DNA from: Pseudomonadota bacterium
GTDB taxonomy: Bacteria > Pseudomonadota > Alphaproteobacteria > Rhizobiales > Xanthobacteraceae
NCBI GenBank assembly: GCA_023388935.1
Contig: JAEWFG010000067.1
Location: 1 to 64,000, forward strand
Reading direction: 5' to 3'
DNA length: 64,000 nt
Shown here: positions 50,947-59,312 of the stretch, one piece after another
Layout: the number at the start of each line of letters is the position of its first letter
Position numbering within the stretch: position 1 is the stretch's first letter
Notes under the pieces: model-generated
The model's database searches: none
What the model saw: only the letters and a program-made list of their open reading frames with translations
What the model was told of the DNA's origin: nothing
Program-made: the position numbers and the translations under genes

Positions 50947-52188
50947 TCAATCACGTGCTTCGGGCTGCATGACGGTCTCCGACATGATCGGTCCGACCTT
51001 GTCGAAACCCTCGCCATTGAAGCGCAGGAGCTGCATCTGGGTGATTGGGAAATAGTTGGTCGGACTGGTGTTGACGGTGACGCCGTCGAACAGCAGGCCG
51101 AACTTGAGGTCCTTCAGGTTGGCTGCCTGCCTCATGATGTTGTCGCGCGACAAGTCGTCTCCGCACTGTTCGAGCACCTTCTGCAACACTTGCGCGGCAA
51201 GAAAGCCGTAGGCGTTCTGGCCGTTGGCCATATCACCTTCCGGGTTATAGCGTTTCATGAAGTCGAGGTATTCCTTCACGCCGGGGTCATCGGCGTAGCG
51301 GGGATCGCGAGGCTCCTTGATCGACGTCGCCGTGATGAGCCCGACCGCGTTCTCCAGCCCTGCGGGCTTGAAGTTCGCAATCGACGCCGCTGTGGTGTTG
51401 ATGAAATGCACCGGCTTCCAGCCGAGCTCGGCCACTTTCCGGATCGCCAGCGCGCCGAAGCGCGGCGTCGAGAAGTTGACGAAGATATCCGCCCCCGACG
51501 CCTTCAGCTTGCCGATCTGGGAATCGATGGTCGGCTCGGAGCTGTCGTAGGAGGCCTCCGCGATGATCGTGGTCTTGGCCTTGGCGCCGAGCGCGTCCTT
51601 GAACCCGCCGTAGATATCGCGGCCATAATCGTCGTTGGGAAACAGAACGGCAACCTTCCCTTCCGGATATTTCGCCAGAATGTACTTCGCGTAGATCGCG
51701 CTCTCGATCCGATAAACCGAAGTGGAGAAGCCCATCGTCCAGGGAAAGTTTTTGGGATCGCCGAACTTGGTCGCACCGGTGGCGGAGAAGAGCTGCGGCA
51801 CCTTCTTGGCGTTCATGTACTTCATCATGGCGGCGTTCGACGGCGTGCCGACCGCCTGGAAGATCGCCAACACCTCGTCCTGCTCGACGAGCTTGCGCGC
51901 CTGCTCGACCGCCTTCGGCGGGCTGTAGGCGTCGTCATAGGAGATGAACTGGATCTTGCGCCCGTTGATGCCGCCCTTGTCGTTGAGCATCTTCATGTAG
52001 GCGGCTTCGGTCTTGGCGAAGGCGCTGTAGGACGATGCCGGACCGCTATAGGGCGCGATGTTGCCGATCTTGATGTCGCCCTTTGCTGCCTGCGCGCGAA
52101 CCGAGGTCGGCGACTGGATTGCGAGCGCCGCGCCCGCGAGCAGAATGCAGGCGTGCGACGCCAGCCACGATCCATTGCAGGTGCGCAT
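50947..52188 (-). CDS. Liv-type ABC transporter substrate-binding protein
   Basis: A 413-residue periplasmic binding protein with a signal peptide (WLASHACILLAGAALAIQS, then SVRAQA). The mature start GDIKIGNIAPYSGPASSYSAFAKTEAAYMKMLND is typical of type I folds. Many blocks are shared with the protein at 56708-57916, for example GGINGRKI and NIMRQAANLKD, so the two are paralogues. It is the first gene of the operon with two crotonases and a ligase. No permease or ATPase of its own is in the window. Confidence 0.92.
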   Translation of the reverse strand: MRTCNGSWLASHACILLAGAALAIQSPTSVRAQAAKGDIKIGNIAPYSGPASSYSAFAKTEAAYMKMLNDKGGINGRKIQFISYDDAYSPPKAVEQARKLVEQDEVLAIFQAVGTPSNAAMMKYMNAKKVPQLFSATGATKFGDPKNFPWTMGFSTSVYRIESAIYAKYILAKYPEGKVAVLFPNDDYGRDIYGGFKDALGAKAKTTIIAEASYDSSEPTIDSQIGKLKASGADIFVNFSTPRFGALAIRKVAELGWKPVHFINTTAASIANFKPAGLENAVGLITATSIKEPRDPRYADDPGVKEYLDFMKRYNPEGDMANGQNAYGFLAAQVLQKVLEQCGDDLSRDNIMRQAANLKDLKFGLLFDGVTVNTSPTNYFPITQMQLLRFNGEGFDKVGPIMSETVMQPEARD

Positions 52189-52257
52189 GGCATTTCTCCC
52201 GTGGCGGCGGGTTCCGGACCAGAGATTCCATCGCGCCGTCCGTCCGCCGAAATATTT

Positions 52258-52286
52258 TTATAACGCGTTCTTATAACGTGATATAA
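52258..52286. promoter_or_regulatory. AT-rich operator candidate between binding protein and TetR genes
   Basis: Two copies of TTATAACG (52258-52265 and 52271-52278) lie 13 bases apart. The second copy is part of an inverted repeat, TTATA-ACGTGA-TATAA (52271-52286), and the first contains the palindrome AACGCGTT. It is placed between the divergent binding-protein operon and the TetR gene and overlaps likely -10 sequences. Confidence 0.55.
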
Positions 52287-52343
52287 ATTTGTCAGGGTGT
52301 CAACCAGCGCTTATCGTGCACGCGAAACAGGCAGGCGGGCAGA

Positions 52344-53039
52344 ATGGAAAACCGACGCGACACGGCAAAGGCAGAGCGGCGCTCGCGCATCATCAAGGCG
52401 GCGCGCGACCTGATCCGCGAGACCGGGGACGCTGGCCTCTCGATGCGCGCTCTCGCGGCGAAAGCCGGCGTCAGCCTCGCCACGCCCTACAATCTGTTCG
52501 GCTCGAAGCGCGCCGTGCTCGTCGCAGTGCTCGAGGACATCAAGGGATTCGGCACGCGCTTTGCGAGCTTCAAATCGCTCGATCCGCTGGAGCGGATCCT
52601 GCGCGCCGCGAAGCTCGCCGTCAGCTATTACGAAGCCGACCCCGTGTTCTATCGCGCGCTGTGGACCAGCATCCTCGCCGCATCCGCCTCGGAGGAGCGC
52701 AGCGCAATCTTCAACCAGAAGCGCGACAGTTTCTGGATGACGCTGCTCGACGATGCCGTCGACGAAGGCCTGCTCTTGCCGGACATCGATACCGCCGTGC
52801 TGCTGCGGAGCCTCGACTACACCTTCCGTTCCGTCATGCTGCACTGGGTCATCGCGGAGATCGACCTGGACGATATCCAGCCCGCCGTCGGCTACGGTTA
52901 CGCGATCGCGCTACGCGGCGCGGCGACGCCAAAGGGACAGCAGTTGATGCTCAAGCGCCTGAAAACGTTTCAGGCGCAATGCCCCACGCTCTCCGCGAAG
53001 AACGCCGGCCGGCTGGCCGACGCCGAAACGACAGCCTGA
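52344..53039 (+). CDS. TetR/AcrR-family transcriptional regulator
   Basis: A 231-residue regulator. The DNA-binding N-terminus is RRSRIIKAARDLIRETGDAGLSMRALAAKAGVSLATPYNLFGSKRAVLVAVL. The C-terminal ligand domain is helical (DAVDEGLLLPDIDTAVLLRSLDYTFRSVMLHW). The gene diverges from the binding protein - hydratase - ligase operon with the AT-rich operator in between, so it is probably the local repressor, released by an acyl-CoA or a related intermediate. That ligand is inference. Confidence 0.92.
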   Translation: MENRRDTAKAERRSRIIKAARDLIRETGDAGLSMRALAAKAGVSLATPYNLFGSKRAVLVAVLEDIKGFGTRFASFKSLDPLERILRAAKLAVSYYEADPVFYRALWTSILAASASEERSAIFNQKRDSFWMTLLDDAVDEGLLLPDIDTAVLLRSLDYTFRSVMLHWVIAEIDLDDIQPAVGYGYAIALRGAATPKGQQLMLKRLKTFQAQCPTLSAKNAGRLADAETTA

Positions 53040-53083
53040 CGATTGCGAGAAACGACGACGCGAACGACCACAAGACGCAAGTT

Positions 53084-53103
53084 TGACACTGACATCAGTG
53101 TCA
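53084..53103. promoter_or_regulatory. Perfect 9-2-9 palindrome, TetR operator candidate
   Basis: TGACACTGA (53084-53092) and its exact complement TCAGTGTCA (53095-53103) are separated by CA. The palindrome lies 87 bases upstream of the GTG start of the TetR gene at 53191. Its size and symmetry match typical TetR dimer operators. Confidence 0.65.
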
Positions 53104-53190
53104 TCCTAGTCACACTCAATCGACGACGTGCATGAATGCACGCGCGGCGACCTGCAAAACGCACGCGCCGGGAACGACAAGGGAAGAAAC

Positions 53191-53928
53191 GTGGCAGGGA
53201 AACGACGCATCACGCGTTCGGCCGCCGTGCGCCGGGGCGCGCTCCCGGCAGAGCCGCGGCGGACCCGCAACTCTGCCGAGACCACCGAACAGATCCTGCT
53301 CGATGCCGCCAAGCGCGTGTTCGCCGACAAGGGCTACATCCGCGCCACCGTACAGGACATCATCGAATCCACCGGGCTGAGCCGCGGCACCTTCTACCTG
53401 TATTTCCGCAGCACGGACGACATCTTCGTCCGCACCATCACGAAAGTCGTCGACGATATCGTCGCCTCCTCCCGCGTGCGCTCGGGCAGCACGCTGCGCC
53501 AGCGCGTTTACGACAACAATCTGCGCTACTTCGAAATCTTCGGCGCCAACCGCGGGCTGCTGCGCGCCTTCTTCGAGGCGAGTTATGTCGATCCCGAGAT
53601 CGGCCGTATGCGCGCCGAGATGCGCAGCGCCTACATCATCAGGGTGCGCGATCATCTCGAACGCCAGCGCCAGCTCGGCCGCTGCCAGCCGATCGATCCC
53701 GACGCCGCGGCGCTGTCGCTCGCGATGATGGTCGAAGGCACCGCGCAATCCTTTGCGGTGCTGAAGATGGAGCCGTTCGAGCAACCGCTGGAGCTGAAGA
53801 AGCTCTGCACCGAAGTCACCGAGATCTGGTGCCGTGCGGTCTACACCGATCCCGATCGCCCGCTATCGTCAGGCGCCGAGAAGCCTCAAGCCGCGACCGC
53901 CACGGCCGGCGGCAGACGCAGAAGGTAG
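53191..53928 (+). CDS. TetR/AcrR-family transcriptional regulator
   Basis: A 245-residue regulator. The helix-turn-helix is TTEQILLDAAKRVFADKGYIRATVQDIIESTGLSRGTFYLYFRSTDDIFVRTI. The C-terminus has a helical effector domain and an Ala/Arg-rich tail. GTG at 53191 is preceded by AGGGAAGAAAC and is preferred over the ATG at 53128. It heads a forward operon with a phosphotransferase, DUF6285 protein, acyl-CoA dehydrogenase and binding protein. The perfect palindrome at 53084-53103 is the likely autoregulatory operator. Confidence 0.92.
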   Translation: MAGKRRITRSAAVRRGALPAEPRRTRNSAETTEQILLDAAKRVFADKGYIRATVQDIIESTGLSRGTFYLYFRSTDDIFVRTITKVVDDIVASSRVRSGSTLRQRVYDNNLRYFEIFGANRGLLRAFFEASYVDPEIGRMRAEMRSAYIIRVRDHLERQRQLGRCQPIDPDAAALSLAMMVEGTAQSFAVLKMEPFEQPLELKKLCTEVTEIWCRAVYTDPDRPLSSGAEKPQAATATAGGRRRR

Positions 53929-53950
53929 CAGCAATGCTGGTTCGAGAAGC

Positions 53951-54952
53951 ATGAACGCGATGGACGATACTTTCAGTCACGCCCTCCAGACCATGACGGT
54001 GCGCATCGTTCCGGGCGCGCGCGGCATCGCCAATTTGCGGCGCCTGTCGGCGGGCGCGACGTTGCAGACCTGGTCGTTCGACGCGGTTGCCGACGACGCC
54101 GTCGTGCATCCGCTGATCCTGCGCCGTTCGCCCGGCGGCCTGCGCAGCGCTGAGTCGTTGTCGCTTGAAGCCGAGGCCGAGCTGATCCGCGTGCTCGACG
54201 GCAGCGGCGTGCCGGTGCCGACGGTGGTGCATACGCTGATCCCTGCGGACGGGCTCGGCGACGGCTTTCTGATGACCCGGATCGAGGGCGAGACGATCGC
54301 GCGCAAGGTCCTGCGGGACGCGCAATTTGCCTCGATACGCCCTCACCTCGCGGCGCAGTTCGGCACGATCCGCGGCACCATGACCAAGGTCGACACCGCG
54401 CGCCTTCCGCCGCTGCCGTTCAAGCCGGCCGAAGTGATCATTGCGCGGCTCGCCAGCCGCTATGAAGGTCTCGGCGTGGCGCGGCCGGTATTCGACCTCG
54501 CGTTTCGCTGGCTGGAGCAGAACGCGCCGGCCTCGCTCCCCCAATATCGCCTGGTGCACGGCGACTACCGTAACGGCAACATCATCTTCGGCAGCGAGGG
54601 CGTGCGCGCGGTGCTCGACTGGGAGGTCGCCCATATCGGCGACCCCGCAGAGGATCTCGCCTGGATCTCGACGCCGCCTTGGCGCTTCGGCGAGCTCGAC
54701 CGTCCGGTCGGCGGCCTCGGCTCGCGCCAGCAATTGTTCGACGCCTACGAGGCGGCAAGCGGCGAGCGCGTCGATCCCGCCCGCGTGCACTACTGGGAGG
54801 TTCTCGGCAGCCTGCGCTGGGGCGTGAGCTGCGCCAGCATGCTGGAATGGTTCACCAGCGGCCGCGACCAGACCGTGGAGCGCGCGATGATCGCGCGGCG
54901 CGTATCCGAGAACGAGCTCGACCTGATGCGTATCCTGACCGGGGCCGACTGA
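53951..54952 (+). CDS. Phosphotransferase (APH/ACAD10-like kinase) family protein
   Basis: A 333-residue protein with the aminoglycoside-phosphotransferase kinase fold. The catalytic loop is LVHGDYRNGNIIF (Asp and Asn) and the metal motif AVLDWEVAHIGDPAEDLAW. The family occurs fused to or beside acyl-CoA dehydrogenases, as in the N-terminal part of human ACAD10/11, where it phosphorylates hydroxyacyl-CoA. Here it is two genes upstream of an acyl-CoA dehydrogenase, so 4-hydroxyacyl-CoA phosphorylation is a sound inference. The ATG at 53951 follows GAGAAG. Confidence 0.9.
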   Translation: MNAMDDTFSHALQTMTVRIVPGARGIANLRRLSAGATLQTWSFDAVADDAVVHPLILRRSPGGLRSAESLSLEAEAELIRVLDGSGVPVPTVVHTLIPADGLGDGFLMTRIEGETIARKVLRDAQFASIRPHLAAQFGTIRGTMTKVDTARLPPLPFKPAEVIIARLASRYEGLGVARPVFDLAFRWLEQNAPASLPQYRLVHGDYRNGNIIFGSEGVRAVLDWEVAHIGDPAEDLAWISTPPWRFGELDRPVGGLGSRQQLFDAYEAASGERVDPARVHYWEVLGSLRWGVSCASMLEWFTSGRDQTVERAMIARRVSENELDLMRILTGAD

Positions 54953-54953
54953 C

Positions 54954-55358
54954 ATGCTGGACCAACCAAATGGCGCCGACATCCTCACTGCCGTCTCGCG
55001 GCTCCTGCGCGAGGCGTTGATGCCGCAACTGCCCGCCAATGCCGCCTTTCAGGCGCGGGTCGCCGCCAATGCGATCGACCTCGTCGCCCGCGAGATCAAT
55101 TTTGGCGAGACCGTCGAACGCGACGCGCTCGGTCGATTGCAGGCGTTGCTAAGCCGCGACGGCTCACTGGAACAACTGGAAGCCGAGCTGTCCGGCCGTA
55201 TTCGCCGCGGCGAACTCGACCTGCAGAGCCCCGGCCTCGCCGAGCATCTCTGGCAGACGACGCTCGACAAGATGAAGATCGACCAGCCCACCTATGCCAG
55301 CTATCGCCGCACGCTCGAGACGCGTGCGGGCCAACAACAAACGAAGCAAGAGGAATGA
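54954..55358 (+). CDS. DUF6285 domain protein
   Basis: A 134-residue helical protein (ADILTAVSRLLREALMPQLPANAAFQARVAANAIDLVAREI; RRGELDLQSPGLAEHLWQTTLDKMKIDQPTYASYRRTLE). Its layout fits DUF6285, a family found between phosphotransferases and acyl-CoA dehydrogenases. Only one base separates it from the kinase stop codon. It may be a small partner subunit of the kinase. The family name is from memory and the role is not known. Confidence 0.8.
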   Translation: MLDQPNGADILTAVSRLLREALMPQLPANAAFQARVAANAIDLVAREINFGETVERDALGRLQALLSRDGSLEQLEAELSGRIRRGELDLQSPGLAEHLWQTTLDKMKIDQPTYASYRRTLETRAGQQQTKQEE

Positions 55359-55364
55359 TCAGCG

Positions 55365-56645
55365 ATGGATTTCAGCATCCCCAAGGATCTCGTCGACTAT
55401 CTCGCCAAGATCGACGCCTTCGTCCAGGCGGAGATCAAGCCGCTGCAGGCGCAGGACGACAATGAGCGCTTCTTCGACCATCGTCGCGAGTGGGCGCGCA
55501 CCGATTTCGACAAGGACGGCCTGCCCCGCCCCGAATGGGAAGCGCTTCTCGAAAAGGCCAAGGCGCTGGCTGACAAGGCCGGCTTCTTCCGCTTCTCGCT
55601 GCCCAAGGAATTCGGCGGACAGGGCGGCGGTAATCTTTGGATGGCCGTCATCCGCGAACATCTGGCAACTCAAGGCCTCGGCCTGCACAACGACCTCCAG
55701 AACGAACATTCCGTCGTCGGCAACTTCCCCTTCATCGTGATGCTACGCGATTTCGGCACGCCGGAGCAGAAGGAGAAGTTCATCCGGGGCTCGCTGGACC
55801 GCAAGATCCGTGTCACATTCGGGCTCACTGAGCCGCACCACGGCTCCGACGCCACGCATATGGAAACGCGCGCGGTGCGCGAGACCCGCGACGGCGTCGC
55901 CGGCTGGCGGATCAACGGCGAGAAGATGTGGACGACCGGCATGCACACCGCGTCCCATTGCTGCCTGTTCGCCCGCACCAGCGGCGAGGATGGCGATGCC
56001 AAGGGCATCACCGCATTCCTGGTGCCGGCCAATTCGCCCGGCGTGAAGGTCGAGGAGTATATGTGGACCTTCAACATGCCGACGGACCATCCGCGCGTCA
56101 GCTTCACCAATGTCTGGGTGCCCGAAAGCACGATGTTCGGACAGATCGACCGCGGCCTCGCGCTGGCGCAGGCCTTCGTGCACGAGAACCGCATCCGCCA
56201 GGCCGCAAGCTCGCTGGGCGCTGCCGCCTACTGCGTCAACGAGAGCGTCAAATACGCAAACCAGCGCAAACCGTTCGGCAAGCCGCTGTCGGTCAATCAG
56301 GGCATCCAGTTTCCGCTGGTCGAGCTCGCGACCCAGATCGAGATGCTCCGCCTGCTCATCCGCAAGACGGCCTGGGAAATGGACAGCATGCCTCATCCCG
56401 AAGTCGAGAAGCGGCTCTCCGACAAGGTCTCGATGTGTAACTACTGGGCCAACCGGCTCTGCTGCGAAGCGGCCGACCGCGCCATGCAGGTGCACGGCGG
56501 CATCGGCTATTCGCGCCACAAGGCCTTCGAGCACATCTACCGCCATCACCGCCGCTACCGGATCACTGAGGGTTCCGAGGAGATCCAGATGCGCAAGGTC
56601 GCGGGCTATCTGTTTGGTTTCATGGGTCCCAACAAGAGGGCCTAG
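55365..56645 (+). CDS. Acyl-CoA dehydrogenase
   Basis: A 426-residue flavoprotein that oxidises an acyl-CoA to the enoyl-CoA. The family blocks are RVTFGLTEPHHGSDATHMETRA, WRINGEKMWTTGMHTASHC, RKPFGKPLSVNQGIQFPL and QVHGGIGYSRHKAFEHIYRHHRRYRITEGSEEIQ. The Glu in ITEGSEEIQ is at the catalytic position seen in medium-chain enzymes. It is fourth in the TetR-led operon and resembles the dehydrogenases that pair with ACAD10/11-like kinases. Confidence 0.94.
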   Translation: MDFSIPKDLVDYLAKIDAFVQAEIKPLQAQDDNERFFDHRREWARTDFDKDGLPRPEWEALLEKAKALADKAGFFRFSLPKEFGGQGGGNLWMAVIREHLATQGLGLHNDLQNEHSVVGNFPFIVMLRDFGTPEQKEKFIRGSLDRKIRVTFGLTEPHHGSDATHMETRAVRETRDGVAGWRINGEKMWTTGMHTASHCCLFARTSGEDGDAKGITAFLVPANSPGVKVEEYMWTFNMPTDHPRVSFTNVWVPESTMFGQIDRGLALAQAFVHENRIRQAASSLGAAAYCVNESVKYANQRKPFGKPLSVNQGIQFPLVELATQIEMLRLLIRKTAWEMDSMPHPEVEKRLSDKVSMCNYWANRLCCEAADRAMQVHGGIGYSRHKAFEHIYRHHRRYRITEGSEEIQMRKVAGYLFGFMGPNKRA

Positions 56646-56707
56646 GACCAGATCGGCCCGTGCAGACGGCACGGGCGGACGATTGAGGGAAGCACAAGGA
56701 GGACACC

Positions 56708-57916
56708 ATGCCGAACGTCTCTCGGCGAACGATCACGCTCGCCTCGCTTGCTACACTTGCCACCACACTCGCTCCGAAAGACCGCGCCTGGGCCCAGAAG
56801 AAATACGGCCCCGGTGTCAGCGACACCGAAATCAAGGTCGGCCAGACCATCGCCTATAGTGGGCCGGCCTCCGCCTACGGCCAGCTCGGCCAGGCCGAGG
56901 CCGCCTATTTCAAGGCGATCAATGATCGCGGCGGCATCAACGGCCGCAAGATCAACTTCATTTCCGTCGACGACGGCTACAGCCCGCCAAAGGCCGTCGA
57001 GCAGACGCGCCGCCTGGTCGAGCAGGATGAAGTGGCCGTCATGTTCGGAATGCTCGGCACGCCGCTGAACCTTGCGACGCGAACTTATCTGAATTCCCAC
57101 AAGGTGCCGCAGCTCTTCGTCGCCGCGGGCTCCGAGCAGTTTGCCAACCCTGAAAAATTTCCGTGGACCATCGGCTTTCAGCCGACACTGCGTTCCGAGG
57201 GCACGTTCTTCGGCAAGCAGATCCTGGCCGTCAACGCCAATCCGAAGGTCGGCGTACTCTACCAGTATGACGATTTCGGCAAGGAGATGCTCTCCGGCCT
57301 CTCCGACGGCCTCGGCGCAAAGGCCTCCGCGGTCATCGCGGCCGAAAGCTTCAGCCCCACCGATCCGACGGTCGATTCACAGATCGTCAAGCTGAAGTCG
57401 GCCGGCTGCGACACCGTATTGCTGTTTGCCTATGCCAAGCAGGCGGCGCAGGCGATCCGCAAGATCTACGAGCTGAACTGGCAGCCCGACACGTACTTGC
57501 ATTCGGGCTCGGCCTCGATGAGCGCGACGTTGATCCCCGCCGGGCTCGAACGCTGCGTCGGTATCAAGACCGCGCGCTACATGAAGGACCCGTCGGACCC
57601 GCGCTGGCGCGACGACCCGGAGCTGAAGCCGTTCTACGAATGGCTCAAGGAATATATGCCGAACGCGAACGCGTCCGATACCTTCTTCCTGTCGGGCTGG
57701 ACCTTCAGCCAGATGCTGGTGCAGGTGCTGCGTCAGTGCGGCGACGACCTGACCCGCGAGAACATCATGCGGCAAGCAGCCAACCTGAAGGATTTCCGCA
57801 ATCCCGGCCTTCTGCCGGGCAGCCTCATCAATACCAGCCCAACCGACTATCGAGTCGTGAAGTTCATGACGCTCGAGCGCTTCAACGGCAAGAACTGGGA
57901 GAGCATCGGGACTTGA
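56708..57916 (+). CDS. Liv-type ABC transporter substrate-binding protein
   Basis: A 402-residue periplasmic binding protein with a Tat-like signal (MPNVSRRTITLASLATLATT, then APKDRAWAQ). The mature part begins with VSDTEIKVGQTIAYSGPASAYGQLGQAEAAYFKAIND. It is a close paralogue of the protein at 50947-52188. It is last in the TetR-led forward operon and ends in a hairpin terminator. Local permeases are missing, so it must use a transporter elsewhere. Confidence 0.93.
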   Translation: MPNVSRRTITLASLATLATTLAPKDRAWAQKKYGPGVSDTEIKVGQTIAYSGPASAYGQLGQAEAAYFKAINDRGGINGRKINFISVDDGYSPPKAVEQTRRLVEQDEVAVMFGMLGTPLNLATRTYLNSHKVPQLFVAAGSEQFANPEKFPWTIGFQPTLRSEGTFFGKQILAVNANPKVGVLYQYDDFGKEMLSGLSDGLGAKASAVIAAESFSPTDPTVDSQIVKLKSAGCDTVLLFAYAKQAAQAIRKIYELNWQPDTYLHSGSASMSATLIPAGLERCVGIKTARYMKDPSDPRWRDDPELKPFYEWLKEYMPNANASDTFFLSGWTFSQMLVQVLRQCGDDLTRENIMRQAANLKDFRNPGLLPGSLINTSPTDYRVVKFMTLERFNGKNWESIGT

Positions 57917-57935
57917 CGCCGAAGACAACCGAGAG

Positions 57936-57959
57936 CGCCCACGCGCTGTAGCGTGGGCG
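57936..57959 (+). terminator. Hairpin terminator after the binding-protein gene
   Basis: A perfect 9-bp stem, CGCCCACGC (57936-57944) and GCGTGGGCG (57951-57959), with a 6-base loop, lies 20 bases after the stop codon. The following bases (TTCGCTCG) are only weakly T-rich. It separates the forward operon from the converging dehydrogenase gene. Confidence 0.6.
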
Positions 57960-58020
57960 TTCGCTCGACGTTTCACAGCTCCAGTACCGCAACCGTCGCT
58001 TCCGACGTCGCGACAGCCGG

Positions 58021-59184
58021 CTATTCGAGAATACTCTTGTAGTGCTCCGAGAAGACATCGCGGCCGATGATGAGCCGCATCACTTCGGAGCTTCCCGCCA
58101 GGATTCGATTGACGCGCGCATCGGTGAACATGCGGCTGATCGGATATTCGTCCATATATCCCGCTCCGCCATGTAGCTGGACACCGAGATCGAGCATCTT
58201 CCACTCGACTTCCGACGACATCATCTTGGCCTTGGCGCCCATATTGCTGGTCAGCCGTCCCGCATTGTGTTCGGCCACGCAGTGATCGACATAGACCTGC
58301 ACGAGGTCGATTTCGGCATCCATCTCCGCCATGCGGAACTGGGTATTCTGCTGTTCGGCGAGCGGCTTGCCGAACAGCTTGCGTTCCATCACATAGGCGC
58401 GCGTGATGTCGAATGCCTTGCGGGCATTGGCGATCGAGCCCACCGCGGAGATCAGCCGCTCCTCGGCAAGGCCCTCCATCAGATAGTAGAAGCCCTTGCC
58501 GGGCTCTCCCAAAACGTTGGCCTTGGGAACCTTCACGTTCTGAAAGAAGAGTTCGGCCGTATCCTGTGCCGGCATGCCCATCTTCTTGAGATTGCGGCCG
58601 CGTTCGAAGCCTTCCATGCCTCGTTCGACGATCAGGAGCACCATGGCGTGCTTCTTCTCGGCACCTGCGAGCCTAGCTGCCACGATCACCACGTCGGAGT
58701 TGATGCCGTTGGAAATATAGGTCTTCGAGCCATTGAGCAGGAAATGATCGCCCCGGTCCTCCGCCGTCGTCCGCATGCCGGCAAGGTCCGAGCCCGCGCC
58801 GGGCTCGGTCATGGCGATGGCCAGAATCGTCTCGCCGCTGACGCATTTGGGCAGGAATCGGTCCCGCTGTTCGTCGGTGCCGAAACGCTTGAAATAAGAG
58901 CCGACCAGGCGGCTGTGCAGCGTGTTGAACCAGCCCTTGCAGCCAGCGCGCGCGGTCTCCTCGATGATGATCTGCTCGTAGCGGAAGTCGGCATCGCCCA
59001 TGCCGCCATATTTTTCTTCGGGCCATATCATCAGGAAGCCGAGGTCGCCGGCCTTCTTGAACGCGCTGCGATCGACGATGCCGGCCTCGCGCCATTCCTC
59101 CATGTTGGGCGCAATCTCGCTGGCGAGGAACTTCCGGTAGGATTCGCGAAAGATGACCTGATCTTCGGTAAAGCTGCGCATCAT
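58021..59184 (-). CDS. Acyl-CoA dehydrogenase
   Basis: A 387-residue acyl-CoA dehydrogenase. The blocks AIAMTEPGAGSDLAGMRTTAE, HFLLNGSKTYISNGINSDVVIVAAR and RKLFGKPLAEQQNTQFRMAEM are intact, and the C-terminal QLHGGAGYMDEYPISRMFTDARVNRI fits. The usual C-terminal catalytic Glu position reads ILAGSSEVM, with Ala, so the base is more likely the Glu in LAEERLISAV, as in long-chain and isovaleryl-type enzymes. ATG at 59184 is preferred over TTG at 59205. It is downstream of the hydratase and a hairpin. Confidence 0.93.
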   Translation of the reverse strand: MMRSFTEDQVIFRESYRKFLASEIAPNMEEWREAGIVDRSAFKKAGDLGFLMIWPEEKYGGMGDADFRYEQIIIEETARAGCKGWFNTLHSRLVGSYFKRFGTDEQRDRFLPKCVSGETILAIAMTEPGAGSDLAGMRTTAEDRGDHFLLNGSKTYISNGINSDVVIVAARLAGAEKKHAMVLLIVERGMEGFERGRNLKKMGMPAQDTAELFFQNVKVPKANVLGEPGKGFYYLMEGLAEERLISAVGSIANARKAFDITRAYVMERKLFGKPLAEQQNTQFRMAEMDAEIDLVQVYVDHCVAEHNAGRLTSNMGAKAKMMSSEVEWKMLDLGVQLHGGAGYMDEYPISRMFTDARVNRILAGSSEVMRLIIGRDVFSEHYKSILE

Positions 59185-59254
59185 TTCACCCAATAGCGCT
59201 CTCAAGCGACGTGGATGCCGGCCGGCGTACGGCGAGGCACTGACACAAGAATTT

Positions 59255-59291
59255 GGAGCGTCGGCTCTGCTTCAATCAAGACCGACGCTCC
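59255..59291 (-). terminator. Hairpin between dehydrogenase and hydratase genes
   Basis: A perfect 10-bp inverted repeat, GGAGCGTCGG (59255-59264) and CCGACGCTCC (59282-59291), with a 17-base loop. On the minus strand it is followed by AAATTCTTGTG, a partly T-rich tail. It probably terminates the hydratase transcript, so the dehydrogenase may need its own promoter. Confidence 0.55.
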
Positions 59292-59312
59292 GTGATCGAA
59301 ACAGGCGATGCC

